Assembly (NCBI RefSeq): GCF_000633455.1
Contig: NZ_AYMG01000032.1
Span: forward strand, 17,295-81,294
Origin: Pedobacter jeongneungensis
GTDB lineage: Bacteria > Bacteroidota > Bacteroidia > Sphingobacteriales > Sphingobacteriaceae
Direction of reading: 5' to 3'
DNA: 64,000 bases
A program made the translations under genes and the position numbers. The notes under the pieces were generated by a model. It searched no databases. It had not been told where the DNA came from and saw nothing but the letters and a program-made list of their open reading frames with translations. Positions within the stretch are counted from its first letter, which is position 1, and each line of letters begins with the position of its first letter. Positions 34,924-44,349 of the stretch are shown in pieces.

Positions 34924-35283
34924 CTATTTCTTCAAGGTTAATGCGAGAACTTTGGTCAACTCAATTACATTATTAACTTCTTCTGCTTGCATCTTATAAG
35001 CACCATGTTGGTTCATTTGCTTAGCAATTTGATTTAAATTATTACCAATTTTATTTAAATGATAAAGCAATTTATCATGGGTAGTTAAAGTTTTAAAAGC
35101 TTTTTTGTCATTTAACAATTTAATTCTCGCATAACTACTGAACCTTTTAATACCGAGATCAGCCATATCAGCAAGAATTTTATTTTGTTCTTCTTTAGTT
35201 ACGCGCACATAAAATCTGAAATCCTTTGCCTTTTGATCTCTATCGTTGTCATCAATTCTACTTCTCCCTTTTGGTAATGCCAT
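34924..35283 (-). CDS. mobC: MobC-like relaxosome accessory protein
   Basis: A 119-residue basic protein with ribbon-helix-helix character (FRFYVRVTKEEQNKILADM) and the MobC C-terminus KIGNNLNQIAKQMNQ. MobC binds near oriT and helps the relaxase open the DNA. It starts the mobilisation operon and is read away from the candidate oriT. Confidence 0.85.
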   Translation of the reverse strand: MALPKGRSRIDDNDRDQKAKDFRFYVRVTKEEQNKILADMADLGIKRFSSYARIKLLNDKKAFKTLTTHDKLLYHLNKIGNNLNQIAKQMNQHGAYKMQAEEVNNVIELTKVLALTLKK

Positions 35284-35289
35284 ATTTTA

Positions 35290-35440
35290 AGTTTTAGTTA
35301 TTTAAAAATGCAACGGCACGGCGCATTTGTCAACATCGTTTTTATATCCCCAGAGGGGCAAGGAGGCAAATAGGAGGTAAAATGCGCAGCATTTTTGTCC
35401 GACATTTGCACACCTTGCAGGTAAAACGCCCAGACCAAAA
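35290..35440. other. Candidate oriT, GC-richer segment upstream of mobC
   Basis: Within an AT-rich gap this stretch holds CCCC-AGA-GGGG (35348-35358), the hairpin AAAATGC-GCA-GCATTTT (35379-35395), two GCATTTGTC-like words and two AGGAGG words. It lies directly upstream of mobC and relaxase, where oriT is found in related elements. No known nick sequence recognised. Confidence 0.45.
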
Positions 35441-35952
35441 TAGTATAAAAAATTGAAATAAAGAATAATTGATCGGGATAGAGGTGATTGAAGGTTGCTT
35501 TTCTAGAAATCTAGAGATTTAGAAATATAGGTTTCCATAGCATGTTAAGTACCCTAAAGAGTTTTAGAAATGACAGTAAACTGCTATTAATCGATTTCTA
35601 AATCTAACATAATAGAGAAATAGCCATATAGAAATCTTGTGGAATAGAATTCTACAAACATACAGCCCTCAATAAAAAGAATTTTAGAAACGTAGAATAT
35701 TATAAAAATAGAATATTAGACATAAAGAAATCTAAATCTTTATAAATCTTGGTTTCTAGATTTATAGCAATAAAGAAATAAATATTTATGAAGATAAATA
35801 TTTATAGTAATAAAGGAATAAATAAATTGAGAGATAAAGATTAAGATAAATAAAGGAATAAATATTTATCTTTAGCAATAAATATAATAAGAGAGAAATA
35901 AATAAATTTTATTAACGAGAAAGAAATAAATATTTAAATAAATAAATAAATA
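35441..35952. repeat. AT-rich repetitive gap
   Basis: No gene seen. The left half repeats words like AGAAATCT, TTTCTAAATCTA and CTAGATTT (35500-35770). The right half repeats AATAAAGGAATAAATA and ATAAATATTTAT many times (35760-35960). Could be a partition or unwinding site, or low-complexity filler. Confidence 0.5.
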
Positions 35953-36009
35953 TTGATATTTATAAATTTTTATTTATTTTTGAATCTCAAACCCAAGCAC
36001 AAAATAATT

Positions 36010-36750
36010 ATGGTAATTAGTATTGCAAATCAAAAGGGAGGGGCTCAAAAGAGTACCCTGACTTCGCTTTTTGCGACGGCAATTCATTATGGAATGGTCA
36101 AGCATAAAGTAGCGGTGATAGATGTAGATCTCCAGGCAAGTTTGTATAGATCCCGAGCTAAAGAATTGGAAGCAGTAATGCGAAGTGAAACGGAAAAGAA
36201 AAAGTTGGAAGCACTAACTGAAAAAAGAGGAAGCCCACTTTATCCAATTTTCAAATGCAGCCACCAGGATTTAAGGAACAAGATAGTGGAACTAGAAGGA
36301 GAAGGATATACTATTATCTTTTTAGACTTACCTGGAACACTTGAGGCATCTGGTTTAGATACAGTTTACCCATTGATCCATTTTTTATTTATCCCATGTT
36401 ATACAGATCTTAAATCGCAGGATAGTACAGCTCAATTCATTAAAAAAATTAACCTTATTCTAAAAGGAAATCAAGTAGAAAACAATCTTATTGATTATGC
36501 CGTGTTTTTTACCAAGTATACTACAAATAGTAAATTGAAAGATTACGATAAGTTTAATACAATCAGGAATTCGTTTAACGCAGTCGGAATAAACATACTG
36601 GAAAATGGGTTTCACGAGTCGAAAGTGTTTTCTGATAACTTTCCATGGACCGTTATGCCAACAATGATCGATACCAGGATGCAGAAAATTAACCCAGAGC
36701 CATTGTTTATGGAAATGTTTACGTTCATGAAATCTAAAACAACAAAATAG
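36010..36750 (+). CDS. traA: ParA/TraA-type ATPase with altered Walker A
   Basis: A 246-residue ParA-family protein from ATG 36010 (an earlier non-ATG extension exists). The start VISIANQKGGAQKST is the deviant Walker A of ParA/MinD, but the usual KGGxGKS/T has Q instead of the second invariant Gly. VAVIDVDLQASL and IIFLDLPGTLEASG follow as the A' and B motifs. At the head of Bacteroidetes tra operons, such proteins are called TraA. Partition or transfer role. Possibly weakened ATPase. Confidence 0.85.
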   Translation: MVISIANQKGGAQKSTLTSLFATAIHYGMVKHKVAVIDVDLQASLYRSRAKELEAVMRSETEKKKLEALTEKRGSPLYPIFKCSHQDLRNKIVELEGEGYTIIFLDLPGTLEASGLDTVYPLIHFLFIPCYTDLKSQDSTAQFIKKINLILKGNQVENNLIDYAVFFTKYTTNSKLKDYDKFNTIRNSFNAVGINILENGFHESKVFSDNFPWTVMPTMIDTRMQKINPEPLFMEMFTFMKSKTTK

Positions 36751-36752
36751 TT

Positions 36753-37223
36753 ATGACCAAAAAAAAGGAACCATTATCATTCGCTTCATCCTTTGATGAT
36801 CTTGATTTACCAGTAATTGGGCATACTTCCCCAGCTGTACGAAAAGAAGAAGGTGTTTTCTTATCGGAACAAGTTGTTAAAGTAGATAAAGTTGAGGATA
36901 ATTATGAAGAAACAAAAGGGGATAAGGCACCACAGCAAAATTTAGACCTTGGACAAATAAGCGAACCGAAAATCCAAAAAGAAAAAGCTTCCGACGAACT
37001 GGTGTCAGAAGATGATATCGAAAGAATATTTTTCAAGGAAGTGAAAGGTAGTAAAATATCATTTGGCACCCAATACACTAAGGATCACAAGGCCATGCTG
37101 GATAAAATATTGCTGGCATTCGACGGTACATCTTACGGGTTCGTATGTAACCTTATTGAAAATTTTTATAAAAAGAATGAAAAAATCATAAATAAGCGAA
37201 TCGCTAAAAAGTTTAAAATTTAG
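36753..37223 (+). CDS. traB: TraB-like protein (DUF3408 type)
   Basis: A 156-residue protein 2 nt after TraA. Acidic, low-complexity N-terminus, then KISFGTQYTKDHKAMLDKIL and a C-terminal helix pair, resembling DUF3408 (TraB of Bacteroidetes elements). It may partner the ParA-type protein. Role unproven. Confidence 0.7.
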   Translation: MTKKKEPLSFASSFDDLDLPVIGHTSPAVRKEEGVFLSEQVVKVDKVEDNYEETKGDKAPQQNLDLGQISEPKIQKEKASDELVSEDDIERIFFKEVKGSKISFGTQYTKDHKAMLDKILLAFDGTSYGFVCNLIENFYKKNEKIINKRIAKKFKI

Positions 37224-37226
37224 AAT

Positions 37227-37970
37227 ATGCTAAGCAGTTATAGTTGGAGTGACTTTATAGTCGCTATGGTATTCCTATATCTATTATATTACGGATTTAT
37301 CTATTATAAGTACTATTTGCCCCAAAAACTAGCTGGTAAGAGTAAAAGTACCAATGATCCGGGCGACCATAAAATCGATGAAAATATAGAAAATAACGAC
37401 GATTTGCACGCGAATGAATTTATTAGAAAAACTAATAATAAGTTTGATGCTATTGAAAATATTAATAAAATTGCATTAAATAATGAAGTTTCAATTCCTG
37501 ACGACGAATTACTGGCAATGGATGAGGGATATTTTGAAGTAGAAGAGGAAGAAGAAATATCTGCAGATGAAATAATGAATAGCGAAACTATTCAGGAATT
37601 TCTCAAAGAAGAGGAATACTTGGACAATACTCAAATTAAAGAAGATGAAGAGGTTGTCTTTGAAAACTTTACGGACCAGGAAGGACAGGACGAATTTAAA
37701 TTTAATGATTATATAACCGGTGAAGAAGATAAGCTTCCTGAGTCAATTTTATCAGAGACTACAGAGATTAAAGAAACCGATAGAACAATCGAATTTGATC
37801 CTGAATTCGAAGATCTTAAAAATGTTAAAAAAGAACCAGACCAGGTGGTCGGTACTAATACCGGCGAAAGCAAAGATGGTGGTGAACCTGAACCTAAAAC
37901 GAAAAAGGTTAATAAGGAATCGGATGATGACCTCCAGGATGAAACATTCAATTTCGATAAATATTTATAA
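37227..37970 (+). CDS. Acidic membrane-anchored protein in the traC/traD position
   Basis: A 247-residue protein with one N-terminal membrane helix (about residues 8-25, FIVAMVFLYLLYYGFIYY) and a long, very acidic tail. The gene lies between traB and traE, the traC/traD slot. Disordered composition gives no domain. Role unknown. Confidence 0.6.
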   Translation: MLSSYSWSDFIVAMVFLYLLYYGFIYYKYYLPQKLAGKSKSTNDPGDHKIDENIENNDDLHANEFIRKTNNKFDAIENINKIALNNEVSIPDDELLAMDEGYFEVEEEEEISADEIMNSETIQEFLKEEEYLDNTQIKEDEEVVFENFTDQEGQDEFKFNDYITGEEDKLPESILSETTEIKETDRTIEFDPEFEDLKNVKKEPDQVVGTNTGESKDGGEPEPKTKKVNKESDDDLQDETFNFDKYL

Positions 37971-37987
37971 ACGTAAACAATTCTAAA

Positions 37988-38299
37988 ATGAAAAATCAAA
38001 AATTAACAAAAAGAGCATTAGCTTTTATTTTAACTTTTCTTGCAACAACGGCTGTATATGCACAGAGTGGAATAGAGAAGGCAGCTCAGGATTTCACTAC
38101 CTCAACAAACAATGTAAAAAATTATCTAGAAAAAGGTTTTATGGGCCTTGCTTTCTTGGCAGCAGCAGTTGGATTAGTTACAGCTTTGAATAAAGCTAAT
38201 GTGGAAGGAGAAAATGCATCGAAACATTATATTAAATGGTTTGTAGCTGCAGGTATATTTGCACTAGCCTGGGCAGCAATGAAAACCATTTTCGCTTAA
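37988..38299 (+). CDS. traE: TraE-like protein (DUF4134)
   Basis: A 103-residue protein with a signal peptide ending near VYAQS and two membrane helices (about residues 48-64 and 83-100). This DUF4134 layout is that of TraE, the small pilin-like or VirB2-type subunit of Bacteroidetes mating systems. The TraF start overlaps closely (38305). Confidence 0.85.
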   Translation: MKNQKLTKRALAFILTFLATTAVYAQSGIEKAAQDFTTSTNNVKNYLEKGFMGLAFLAAAVGLVTALNKANVEGENASKHYIKWFVAAGIFALAWAAMKTIFA

Positions 38300-38304
38300 G
38301 GGAT

Positions 38305-38616
38305 ATGAGCAAGAGGATATATAAAGCGGCCGATAGCACTCCCGAATTTTTGGGAGTGGATGGCCCATATATAAATTATGTTCTCTATTGCGGATTTGGT
38401 TCCTTGACCCTTTTTCTGATCATGGTGGGTGCAGGAGTAGTTATGTATGTAGCTATACCGTTGGGTGCTCTTCTTATAGTAGGAACCTTTTTACTGGTTA
38501 AGTACATAAGTAACAAATATGGATCTTCCGGAATAGATAAGGAACTTATAAAAAGCAAATCTGTGGATGTCATATATTCTAACGACCCAAATATCTTTAA
38601 AAACTTAACCAAATAA
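38305..38616 (+). CDS. traF: TraF-like protein (DUF4133)
   Basis: A 103-residue membrane protein from ATG 38305, 5 nt after TraE. Two close membrane helices (about residues 27-75), then a C-terminal soluble tail. Matches the DUF4133/TraF layout, a VirB3-like component next to the ATPase gene. An upstream in-frame stretch is not used. Confidence 0.8.
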   Translation: MSKRIYKAADSTPEFLGVDGPYINYVLYCGFGSLTLFLIMVGAGVVMYVAIPLGALLIVGTFLLVKYISNKYGSSGIDKELIKSKSVDVIYSNDPNIFKNLTK

Positions 38617-38621
38617 ATAAC

Positions 38622-41084
38622 ATGGCTGGAGCTGCGAGTTTACTAGATAAGATTCCTATCCTTCGGATAAATGATGATGTTGTCATAACTAAAAGGGGAG
38701 ATTGGGCGGTAGGTTTTAAGTTGGATCTACGCGAGATCTTTTCTTTGTCCCAGGATGATTTTGAGGCCCTGAATATTTTCTTCAATAATGTGATCGATAG
38801 GATGCCTGAATTTTCTGTGATGCATAAACAAGACTGGTTTACCAAAAAGAAATTTAAGCCTAATAATAAGAGGGGAGATAGCATCTTGGGTAAACATTCT
38901 GATTTCAAATTCATAGAAAGGGAACATGTGAATCATGAATGCTACATCTTTTTTATAAAAACAACAAAGAACGTTAAAACAAGATCGTATTCTACAAATC
39001 TTTTTAATTCGACGATAGTCCCGGCTGATTCTATAAATGAACGTGCCTTCAACAACTTTTATTCCGATATAGCATCAATTGAAGGGATGTTTAAAGCTAA
39101 CACTGAATACTTCTCTCGAGTAGAACGACTTACAAGTAAAGACTATTACGACTCTGAAACAGACATGGGGTTGCTTAGCCGCTATTTCACATTAAGCCGG
39201 ACCCGTGAAATGGTAGATATCGATTTCAGAAATGGAATGATGGTCGGCAATAAACACTGTTGTTTTCATAGCATAGATTCATTAAAGCAATTTCCTGAAA
39301 ACATTGACCTGGTTAAAAATAATAATGAGGGTGGCAAGGCCAATATCAAGGCCTTGTTTTCATTTGCCCATCCAGTTGCACTGGCGCTTAAGTTTAACCA
39401 CATATACAATCAGTATGTTTTCAAGGATAATTTTAAAGAAACAATAAGGGAGAAAGAGCTACAGAAGAACAAATTATCTAACTTTTCCGCAGTATCATCA
39501 ACAAATGATATCAACTACAAGAGGATGAAGGAATTTCTCGATGCTAGCCAGCTTGGATCCATTCCAGTAAGGTTTCATGCTAATGTTCTTACGTACTCCG
39601 ATAGCCCAGCTGAATTGGCTGATGATGCGATTATGGTTGGAAATGGATTTATGGAAATGGGAATAAAGCCCAGGTTAAATAAATTTGACAGTAAAGAACT
39701 TTATTGGGCAGGTGTTCCGGGAAATGGTTCAGATATTCCGGCAAATTTAACTTCCACTTTATTTGCGGATCAGGCTGCATGTTTTATAAATATGGAAACT
39801 GCCTACAGAGATAGCAATTCAGACTTTGGTATTAGGTTTTGTGAAAGGTTGAACGGATATCCATTGCATGTGGATATCCTTTTTGAACCTTTAAAGGCAG
39901 GTGTAATATCAAATAGGAATATGATTATAGTCGGTCCATCCGGATCTGGTAAAAGCTTTCTAACAAACACATACCTCAGTCATTTATTTGATCATGGTCA
40001 TCACATGGTTCTGGTAGATATGGGTCGATCATACAAAAGGCTTTGTGAACTGAACAATGGAATTTTTATAGACTTCAATGAGTCTAACCCACCTAAATTC
40101 AATCCATTCTTTTTAGACGATAAAATAGGGTTAACAGATGACAAAATAGAAAACATAAAAGCGTTGTTATTCACTATCTGGCTTGATGAGGAAGCTTCTA
40201 AGCTTCAGGATAATGTTATGAGGGAGCATATCGTAAATTACTATAAAATAGCAAGTAAAAATCCATCTCTTCGACTAGGCTTTAATTCATTCTATGAATT
40301 TATAAAGGCTGTCTATCTGAAAAAGAAAAAAGATGAACCAAACAGCACTGAGTTCAACCATTTTGATTACGAACATTTTATAATAACGACCAGGATATAC
40401 TACAAAGAAGGTAAATATGACCAGCTTTTAAATTCTTCGACAAAGTTAGACTATACAAATAATCAACTTGTAGTTTTTGAAATGGAAAGTATCAAGGACA
40501 ACCCTACCTTGCTTAGTATATATACCATCATGATCATTGATACTTATCTAAATAAGTTGTTCAGGTTACCAGGCGAAAATATCATGAAAGCCTTATTGAT
40601 GGAAGAAGCCTGGAAAGCATTAATGAATGATAAAATGTCAAGTTTCCTGCTTTATGCTGTAAAAACAGTCAGAAAATATTATGGTCAGCTGATTACAGTA
40701 ACACAGGAGTTGGACGATTTGATCGGAAACAAATTTGTGAAGAAAGCCCTGGTTGGAAATAGTGATATTAAAATCCTCTTAGATCAAAGTAAATACAAAA
40801 GTGGATTTGTACATGTGAAAGAACTTATAGGTCTAACTGATCATGAAGCCAGCCTAGTGCAGTCCTTAAACAAACAACCTCAGAATGGCAGGAAATACAT
40901 GGAGTTTTATATCAAGCTCGGGACAATTTCGAAAGTGTATGCAGTAGAGGTTTCGGATATGGAATACGCAGCATTTACAACAAATAAAGATGAAACGGAT
41001 GTAATCTACCGGCTACAGAATGAAAAAGGAGGGGACCTTATCCAGGCATTAGAGCAATTTACAGAAAATAAAATCAAGAAATAA
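38622..41084 (+). CDS. traG: TraG conjugation ATPase (VirB4-like)
   Basis: An 820-residue protein with the TraG start (LLDKIPILRINDDVVITKRGD), a long N-terminal domain and a C-terminal ATPase. Walker A GPSGSGKS is near residue 440, and LLMEEAWKAL near residue 660 is the Walker B region. It powers assembly of the mating channel. Its stop overlaps the next start (TAATG). Confidence 0.95.
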   Translation: MAGAASLLDKIPILRINDDVVITKRGDWAVGFKLDLREIFSLSQDDFEALNIFFNNVIDRMPEFSVMHKQDWFTKKKFKPNNKRGDSILGKHSDFKFIEREHVNHECYIFFIKTTKNVKTRSYSTNLFNSTIVPADSINERAFNNFYSDIASIEGMFKANTEYFSRVERLTSKDYYDSETDMGLLSRYFTLSRTREMVDIDFRNGMMVGNKHCCFHSIDSLKQFPENIDLVKNNNEGGKANIKALFSFAHPVALALKFNHIYNQYVFKDNFKETIREKELQKNKLSNFSAVSSTNDINYKRMKEFLDASQLGSIPVRFHANVLTYSDSPAELADDAIMVGNGFMEMGIKPRLNKFDSKELYWAGVPGNGSDIPANLTSTLFADQAACFINMETAYRDSNSDFGIRFCERLNGYPLHVDILFEPLKAGVISNRNMIIVGPSGSGKSFLTNTYLSHLFDHGHHMVLVDMGRSYKRLCELNNGIFIDFNESNPPKFNPFFLDDKIGLTDDKIENIKALLFTIWLDEEASKLQDNVMREHIVNYYKIASKNPSLRLGFNSFYEFIKAVYLKKKKDEPNSTEFNHFDYEHFIITTRIYYKEGKYDQLLNSSTKLDYTNNQLVVFEMESIKDNPTLLSIYTIMIIDTYLNKLFRLPGENIMKALLMEEAWKALMNDKMSSFLLYAVKTVRKYYGQLITVTQELDDLIGNKFVKKALVGNSDIKILLDQSKYKSGFVHVKELIGLTDHEASLVQSLNKQPQNGRKYMEFYIKLGTISKVYAVEVSDMEYAAFTTNKDETDVIYRLQNEKGGDLIQALEQFTENKIKK

Positions 41085-41686
41085 TGAAATTTAAATTAAT
41101 CCTCATAATAATATCTTGCATCTTCAGCTTAAAAGCCATGGGGCAAGTTGCTACCTATGATGCAACAACATTTGCCGCAGTTAAATCGGGAAATGCATTT
41201 CTTGCTTCAACAAAAGCACTAGCAGAAAAATCTTTTTCGTCATTAACAGATTTAAAAAAATCGGGTTTGGATTTATTACAGATAACAAAACAATATCAGG
41301 ATGCTTTATCTGCAGTCAATTCTTTTGTAAGAAATTCTGACCAGGCGAAGGATATTTTTGCTGCTCAGAAGCAAATCATAGCCATGTATACCAATAATAC
41401 ATATAAATATGACCGGTACTTTAATGATAAGTATAGAGAAATGGTTCACTCAGCGATGAAAAATGGCTTAAATAAAAGTGTGAAGGTCATGTCAAAAACA
41501 AATGTGATTCTTTCTGAAAATTTTGTCAAAATGAATGACAACGAAAGATTTCAGCAGCTCGACCAGATCAGTAAGGAAATGATGAAGATATCGTATGGGA
41601 TGAGATCGTTTATTGATGTATTCTCGAGATATGCAGAGGCTAGGCGACAAAATCCAAATTTCGAAGAAATTAATTTAAACCAATAA
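41084..41686 (+). CDS. traI: TraI-like protein (DUF4141)
   Basis: A 200-residue secreted protein with a signal peptide ending near MGQVAT and a helical mature part; the ATG overlaps the traG stop by 1 nt. Position and size fit DUF4141 (TraI in Bacteroidetes elements), thought to be a periplasmic, VirB5-like component. Not to be confused with the F-plasmid TraI relaxase. Confidence 0.75.
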   Translation: MKFKLILIIISCIFSLKAMGQVATYDATTFAAVKSGNAFLASTKALAEKSFSSLTDLKKSGLDLLQITKQYQDALSAVNSFVRNSDQAKDIFAAQKQIIAMYTNNTYKYDRYFNDKYREMVHSAMKNGLNKSVKVMSKTNVILSENFVKMNDNERFQQLDQISKEMMKISYGMRSFIDVFSRYAEARRQNPNFEEINLNQ

Positions 41687-41696
41687 TTTTAAAATT

Positions 41697-42650
41697 ATGG
41701 AACTAACAAATTTATTGAATGATTATTTTTCCCGTTTCGTTACATTGGAGAAATCCATGGCCCTCTGGTTAGTTGCCGGAAAAGCTCTTGGTTTAATAGG
41801 TGCTTACGTCTATATATTCAAAAGGTTCGCATCAAAGATGCTAAACGGAGGTGTTTTTAATATGGAAGATTTTGCCTACCCCGTATTTATAGCATTTGTC
41901 CTATCGGCTTATACGCCAATAGCCAAAGGTATACCACAACTATTTGGAGCCTCCATCTTTGAGGCTAACGGAACAACTCAACTTATGAAATATACTGAGT
42001 TCGTAGGTGGTATTAACGAAAGGCAGAAAGAGTATGAGTCAAACCGGGAAGGTAAGTCTTTCAAAATCACACCTCAAACACAAAGTGCGGCTACTGAATT
42101 TGCAAATGATGATCCAAATGCCGTTAATGGTAATTACTCAGGACAAATTGACCAGGGGATAAATGCCACTGATATGTTGTTGGATCCAAAGAAATTTGTT
42201 TCTTCAATCATGTATTCGGTGCTTAGCTTCGTATTGGTCCTAATTGCTCAGGTTTGCATGGCTGTTCTTTTCCTTATTTCTAAAATGTACCTCATTTTCC
42301 TTTATGTCTTTGGTCCTATTTCAATTGGGATGTCACTAATACCCGGATTCGAAAATTCTATAACGAACTGGTTTCAGAAAATGTTACAATATTCACTTTG
42401 GGTACCGATAGCAAATACGATATCCGAATTAACTATTAATTCTTTTAAAACTTTCGGAGAAAACAGTGTTCTTGGCCTGGAACCTAATATTATGATGATG
42501 GCGCTAATCATGTCTTCAGTGTTCATGATTGTTAGTTTCCTTTGTGTACCAAAAATTACTTCTAATATTCTATCGATTGGCGGTGGACAAAGTTCAACCA
42601 AAGCAATGGCAGCACAAGCAGCTCGAATGCTAATAACTAAGGGGGTATAA
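41697..42650 (+). CDS. traJ: TraJ conjugation membrane protein (VirB6-like)
   Basis: A 317-residue protein with several membrane helices (around residues 20-40, 60-78, 170-195, 200-220, 250-270). The pattern and place in the operon are those of TraJ, the polytopic inner-membrane part of the channel. A cluster of Gln/Asn-rich periplasmic loop residues lies between the first helices. Confidence 0.85.
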   Translation: MELTNLLNDYFSRFVTLEKSMALWLVAGKALGLIGAYVYIFKRFASKMLNGGVFNMEDFAYPVFIAFVLSAYTPIAKGIPQLFGASIFEANGTTQLMKYTEFVGGINERQKEYESNREGKSFKITPQTQSAATEFANDDPNAVNGNYSGQIDQGINATDMLLDPKKFVSSIMYSVLSFVLVLIAQVCMAVLFLISKMYLIFLYVFGPISIGMSLIPGFENSITNWFQKMLQYSLWVPIANTISELTINSFKTFGENSVLGLEPNIMMMALIMSSVFMIVSFLCVPKITSNILSIGGGQSSTKAMAAQAARMLITKGV

Positions 42651-42652
42651 AA

Positions 42653-43300
42653 ATGGCAGATAATCATCCATTATCAGATTTGAAAAATATAGACAGGGCT
42701 TATAAAATAAATAAGTCCATCACTATCATTGCCTTAGTTGGGGTAATTGTTGTTCCGTTGATATCACTATTTTATGCAAATAAAATTATTGAAGAAAACA
42801 GGTCCAAAGTATATACGCTTGTAAATGGAAACGCTCTTCTACTTGCAGAAAGAAAGGATGCAAATGACAACAGGCCTGCAGAAATCAAGCATCACATAAA
42901 AATGTTCCTAGATCTTATGTTTACACTTTCACCAGATCGAACCCAGATTGAGCAGAACAGTAAACAGGCGCTGTATTTAGGGGATAATTCGGTGCGACAA
43001 TTTGTAGATCAATTAAAAGAGCAGAAATATTACGACAAGATGATCAGTGCAAATGCTGTACAGTACATAAAATTGGATACTAATAGCATACAGGTTGATT
43101 TTAGTTCGTATCCATATAAAGCGATGGTCACAGCTCAGCAGCAAATAGAAAGGCCTACGACTATCACATTAAAAGAACTAAAATGTACTATGAATTTAAG
43201 GAACATTCCAAGATCGGATAATAATCCACATGGTCTTTTGATTGAAAAATTTGAAGTTACATCAAATAATACAATTCAGAGTTATGACAGAGAACATTAA
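42653..43300 (+). CDS. traK: TraK conjugation protein (VirB8-like)
   Basis: A 215-residue protein with one N-terminal helix (about residues 22-42) and a periplasmic domain, fitting TraK/VirB8-like assembly factors. The next gene starts inside its end (43284), a 17-nt overlap. Strong operon coupling. Confidence 0.85.
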   Translation: MADNHPLSDLKNIDRAYKINKSITIIALVGVIVVPLISLFYANKIIEENRSKVYTLVNGNALLLAERKDANDNRPAEIKHHIKMFLDLMFTLSPDRTQIEQNSKQALYLGDNSVRQFVDQLKEQKYYDKMISANAVQYIKLDTNSIQVDFSSYPYKAMVTAQQQIERPTTITLKELKCTMNLRNIPRSDNNPHGLLIEKFEVTSNNTIQSYDREH

Positions 43301-44348
43301 TACTCCCGCTTTTAAGGCCAAAAGAAAAATGTATACAATTGCTCCTTTGGCCTTTATTCCAATATTTGCATTCTTATTTGACCTATTAGGTGGTGGAACT
43401 ACAGTTGCCGCAGTTACAAAAGGGGAAAAGAAAACTTTTGATATGTCTATACCGGACGCAAAGGTGACAGATATAGCAACAAAAGATGAAGCTTATATCC
43501 AAGCAGATGAAGAATCGAGGAAAAACTCTATAGTAAACGACTTTGACGTAAATTCACTTGCAGAAAAACCATCAGGAACACAGGCCGCTGGCTCAGCACA
43601 GAAAATAAGTTCTCCAGATGCCCAACAGGCCCCGAATGCAAATAAAGATGTTGAACAAATTCTTCAAAAATATTATAAAAATCAGGGGACTAGTACACCA
43701 CCACCGAGTAATGAAAGGTATACAGGATCCGGGGGATACAGTGGATATTCACCAAAGCGCCAACCGGTGTTACATAAAGAACGAGAAGTAACGGAAAAAA
43801 CAGGTGAAGCGATCGACATAGTTGAAGAAAAGCAAGACAATCCCTTGTTTTTTGGCGGAACATCGAGGAAAAAGAATATACCTGATAAGTCTTCTTCTGA
43901 TTTAGCATATACGGCTCCGTTCCGCGCAGTTGTACACGGTGAGCAGGCTGTTTCTCCTTCTGGTAGTATTAAAATGAGAACTACGGAGCCAATTGTATTG
44001 AACAATATCACATTGCCGGCCAACTCATTTATTTTTGGTACTGTTGAGATAAGAAGAGAGGATAGAATTAATATTAAAATTAATTCTATCAGGGTTAAGC
44101 AAGAGTTAATAAATGTAAATATGTCCGTGTATGATGTAGATGGACAAGAGGGGATACATGTTACTGGAGGGAATTTGAAAGAAAAAACTGATCAGATCAT
44201 TGACGGAGTAAATGCTCCATCGGAATTAAGTAACCTGCCAGTTATTGGAAACGTAGCTGAAGCAACAAAAAACCTATTTAGAAAAAAAAGGGGTAATAAC
44301 TCTATAATTATTGGTTCTAGCTATAAATTATTAATCAAATCAAACTAG
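43284..44348 (+). CDS. traM: TraM conjugation protein (VirB10-like)
   Basis: A 354-residue protein from ATG 43284. One N-terminal helix (LAFIPIFAFLFDLL), a long disordered Ser/Pro/Gln-rich linker, then a C-terminal beta domain (FRAVVHGEQAVSPSGSIKM). This is the VirB10-type layout of TraM, joining inner and outer membrane. An earlier in-frame start lies inside traK and is unlikely. Confidence 0.9.
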   Translation: MTENINTPAFKAKRKMYTIAPLAFIPIFAFLFDLLGGGTTVAAVTKGEKKTFDMSIPDAKVTDIATKDEAYIQADEESRKNSIVNDFDVNSLAEKPSGTQAAGSAQKISSPDAQQAPNANKDVEQILQKYYKNQGTSTPPPSNERYTGSGGYSGYSPKRQPVLHKEREVTEKTGEAIDIVEEKQDNPLFFGGTSRKKNIPDKSSSDLAYTAPFRAVVHGEQAVSPSGSIKMRTTEPIVLNNITLPANSFIFGTVEIRREDRINIKINSIRVKQELINVNMSVYDVDGQEGIHVTGGNLKEKTDQIIDGVNAPSELSNLPVIGNVAEATKNLFRKKRGNNSIIIGSSYKLLIKSN

Positions 44349-44349
44349 G

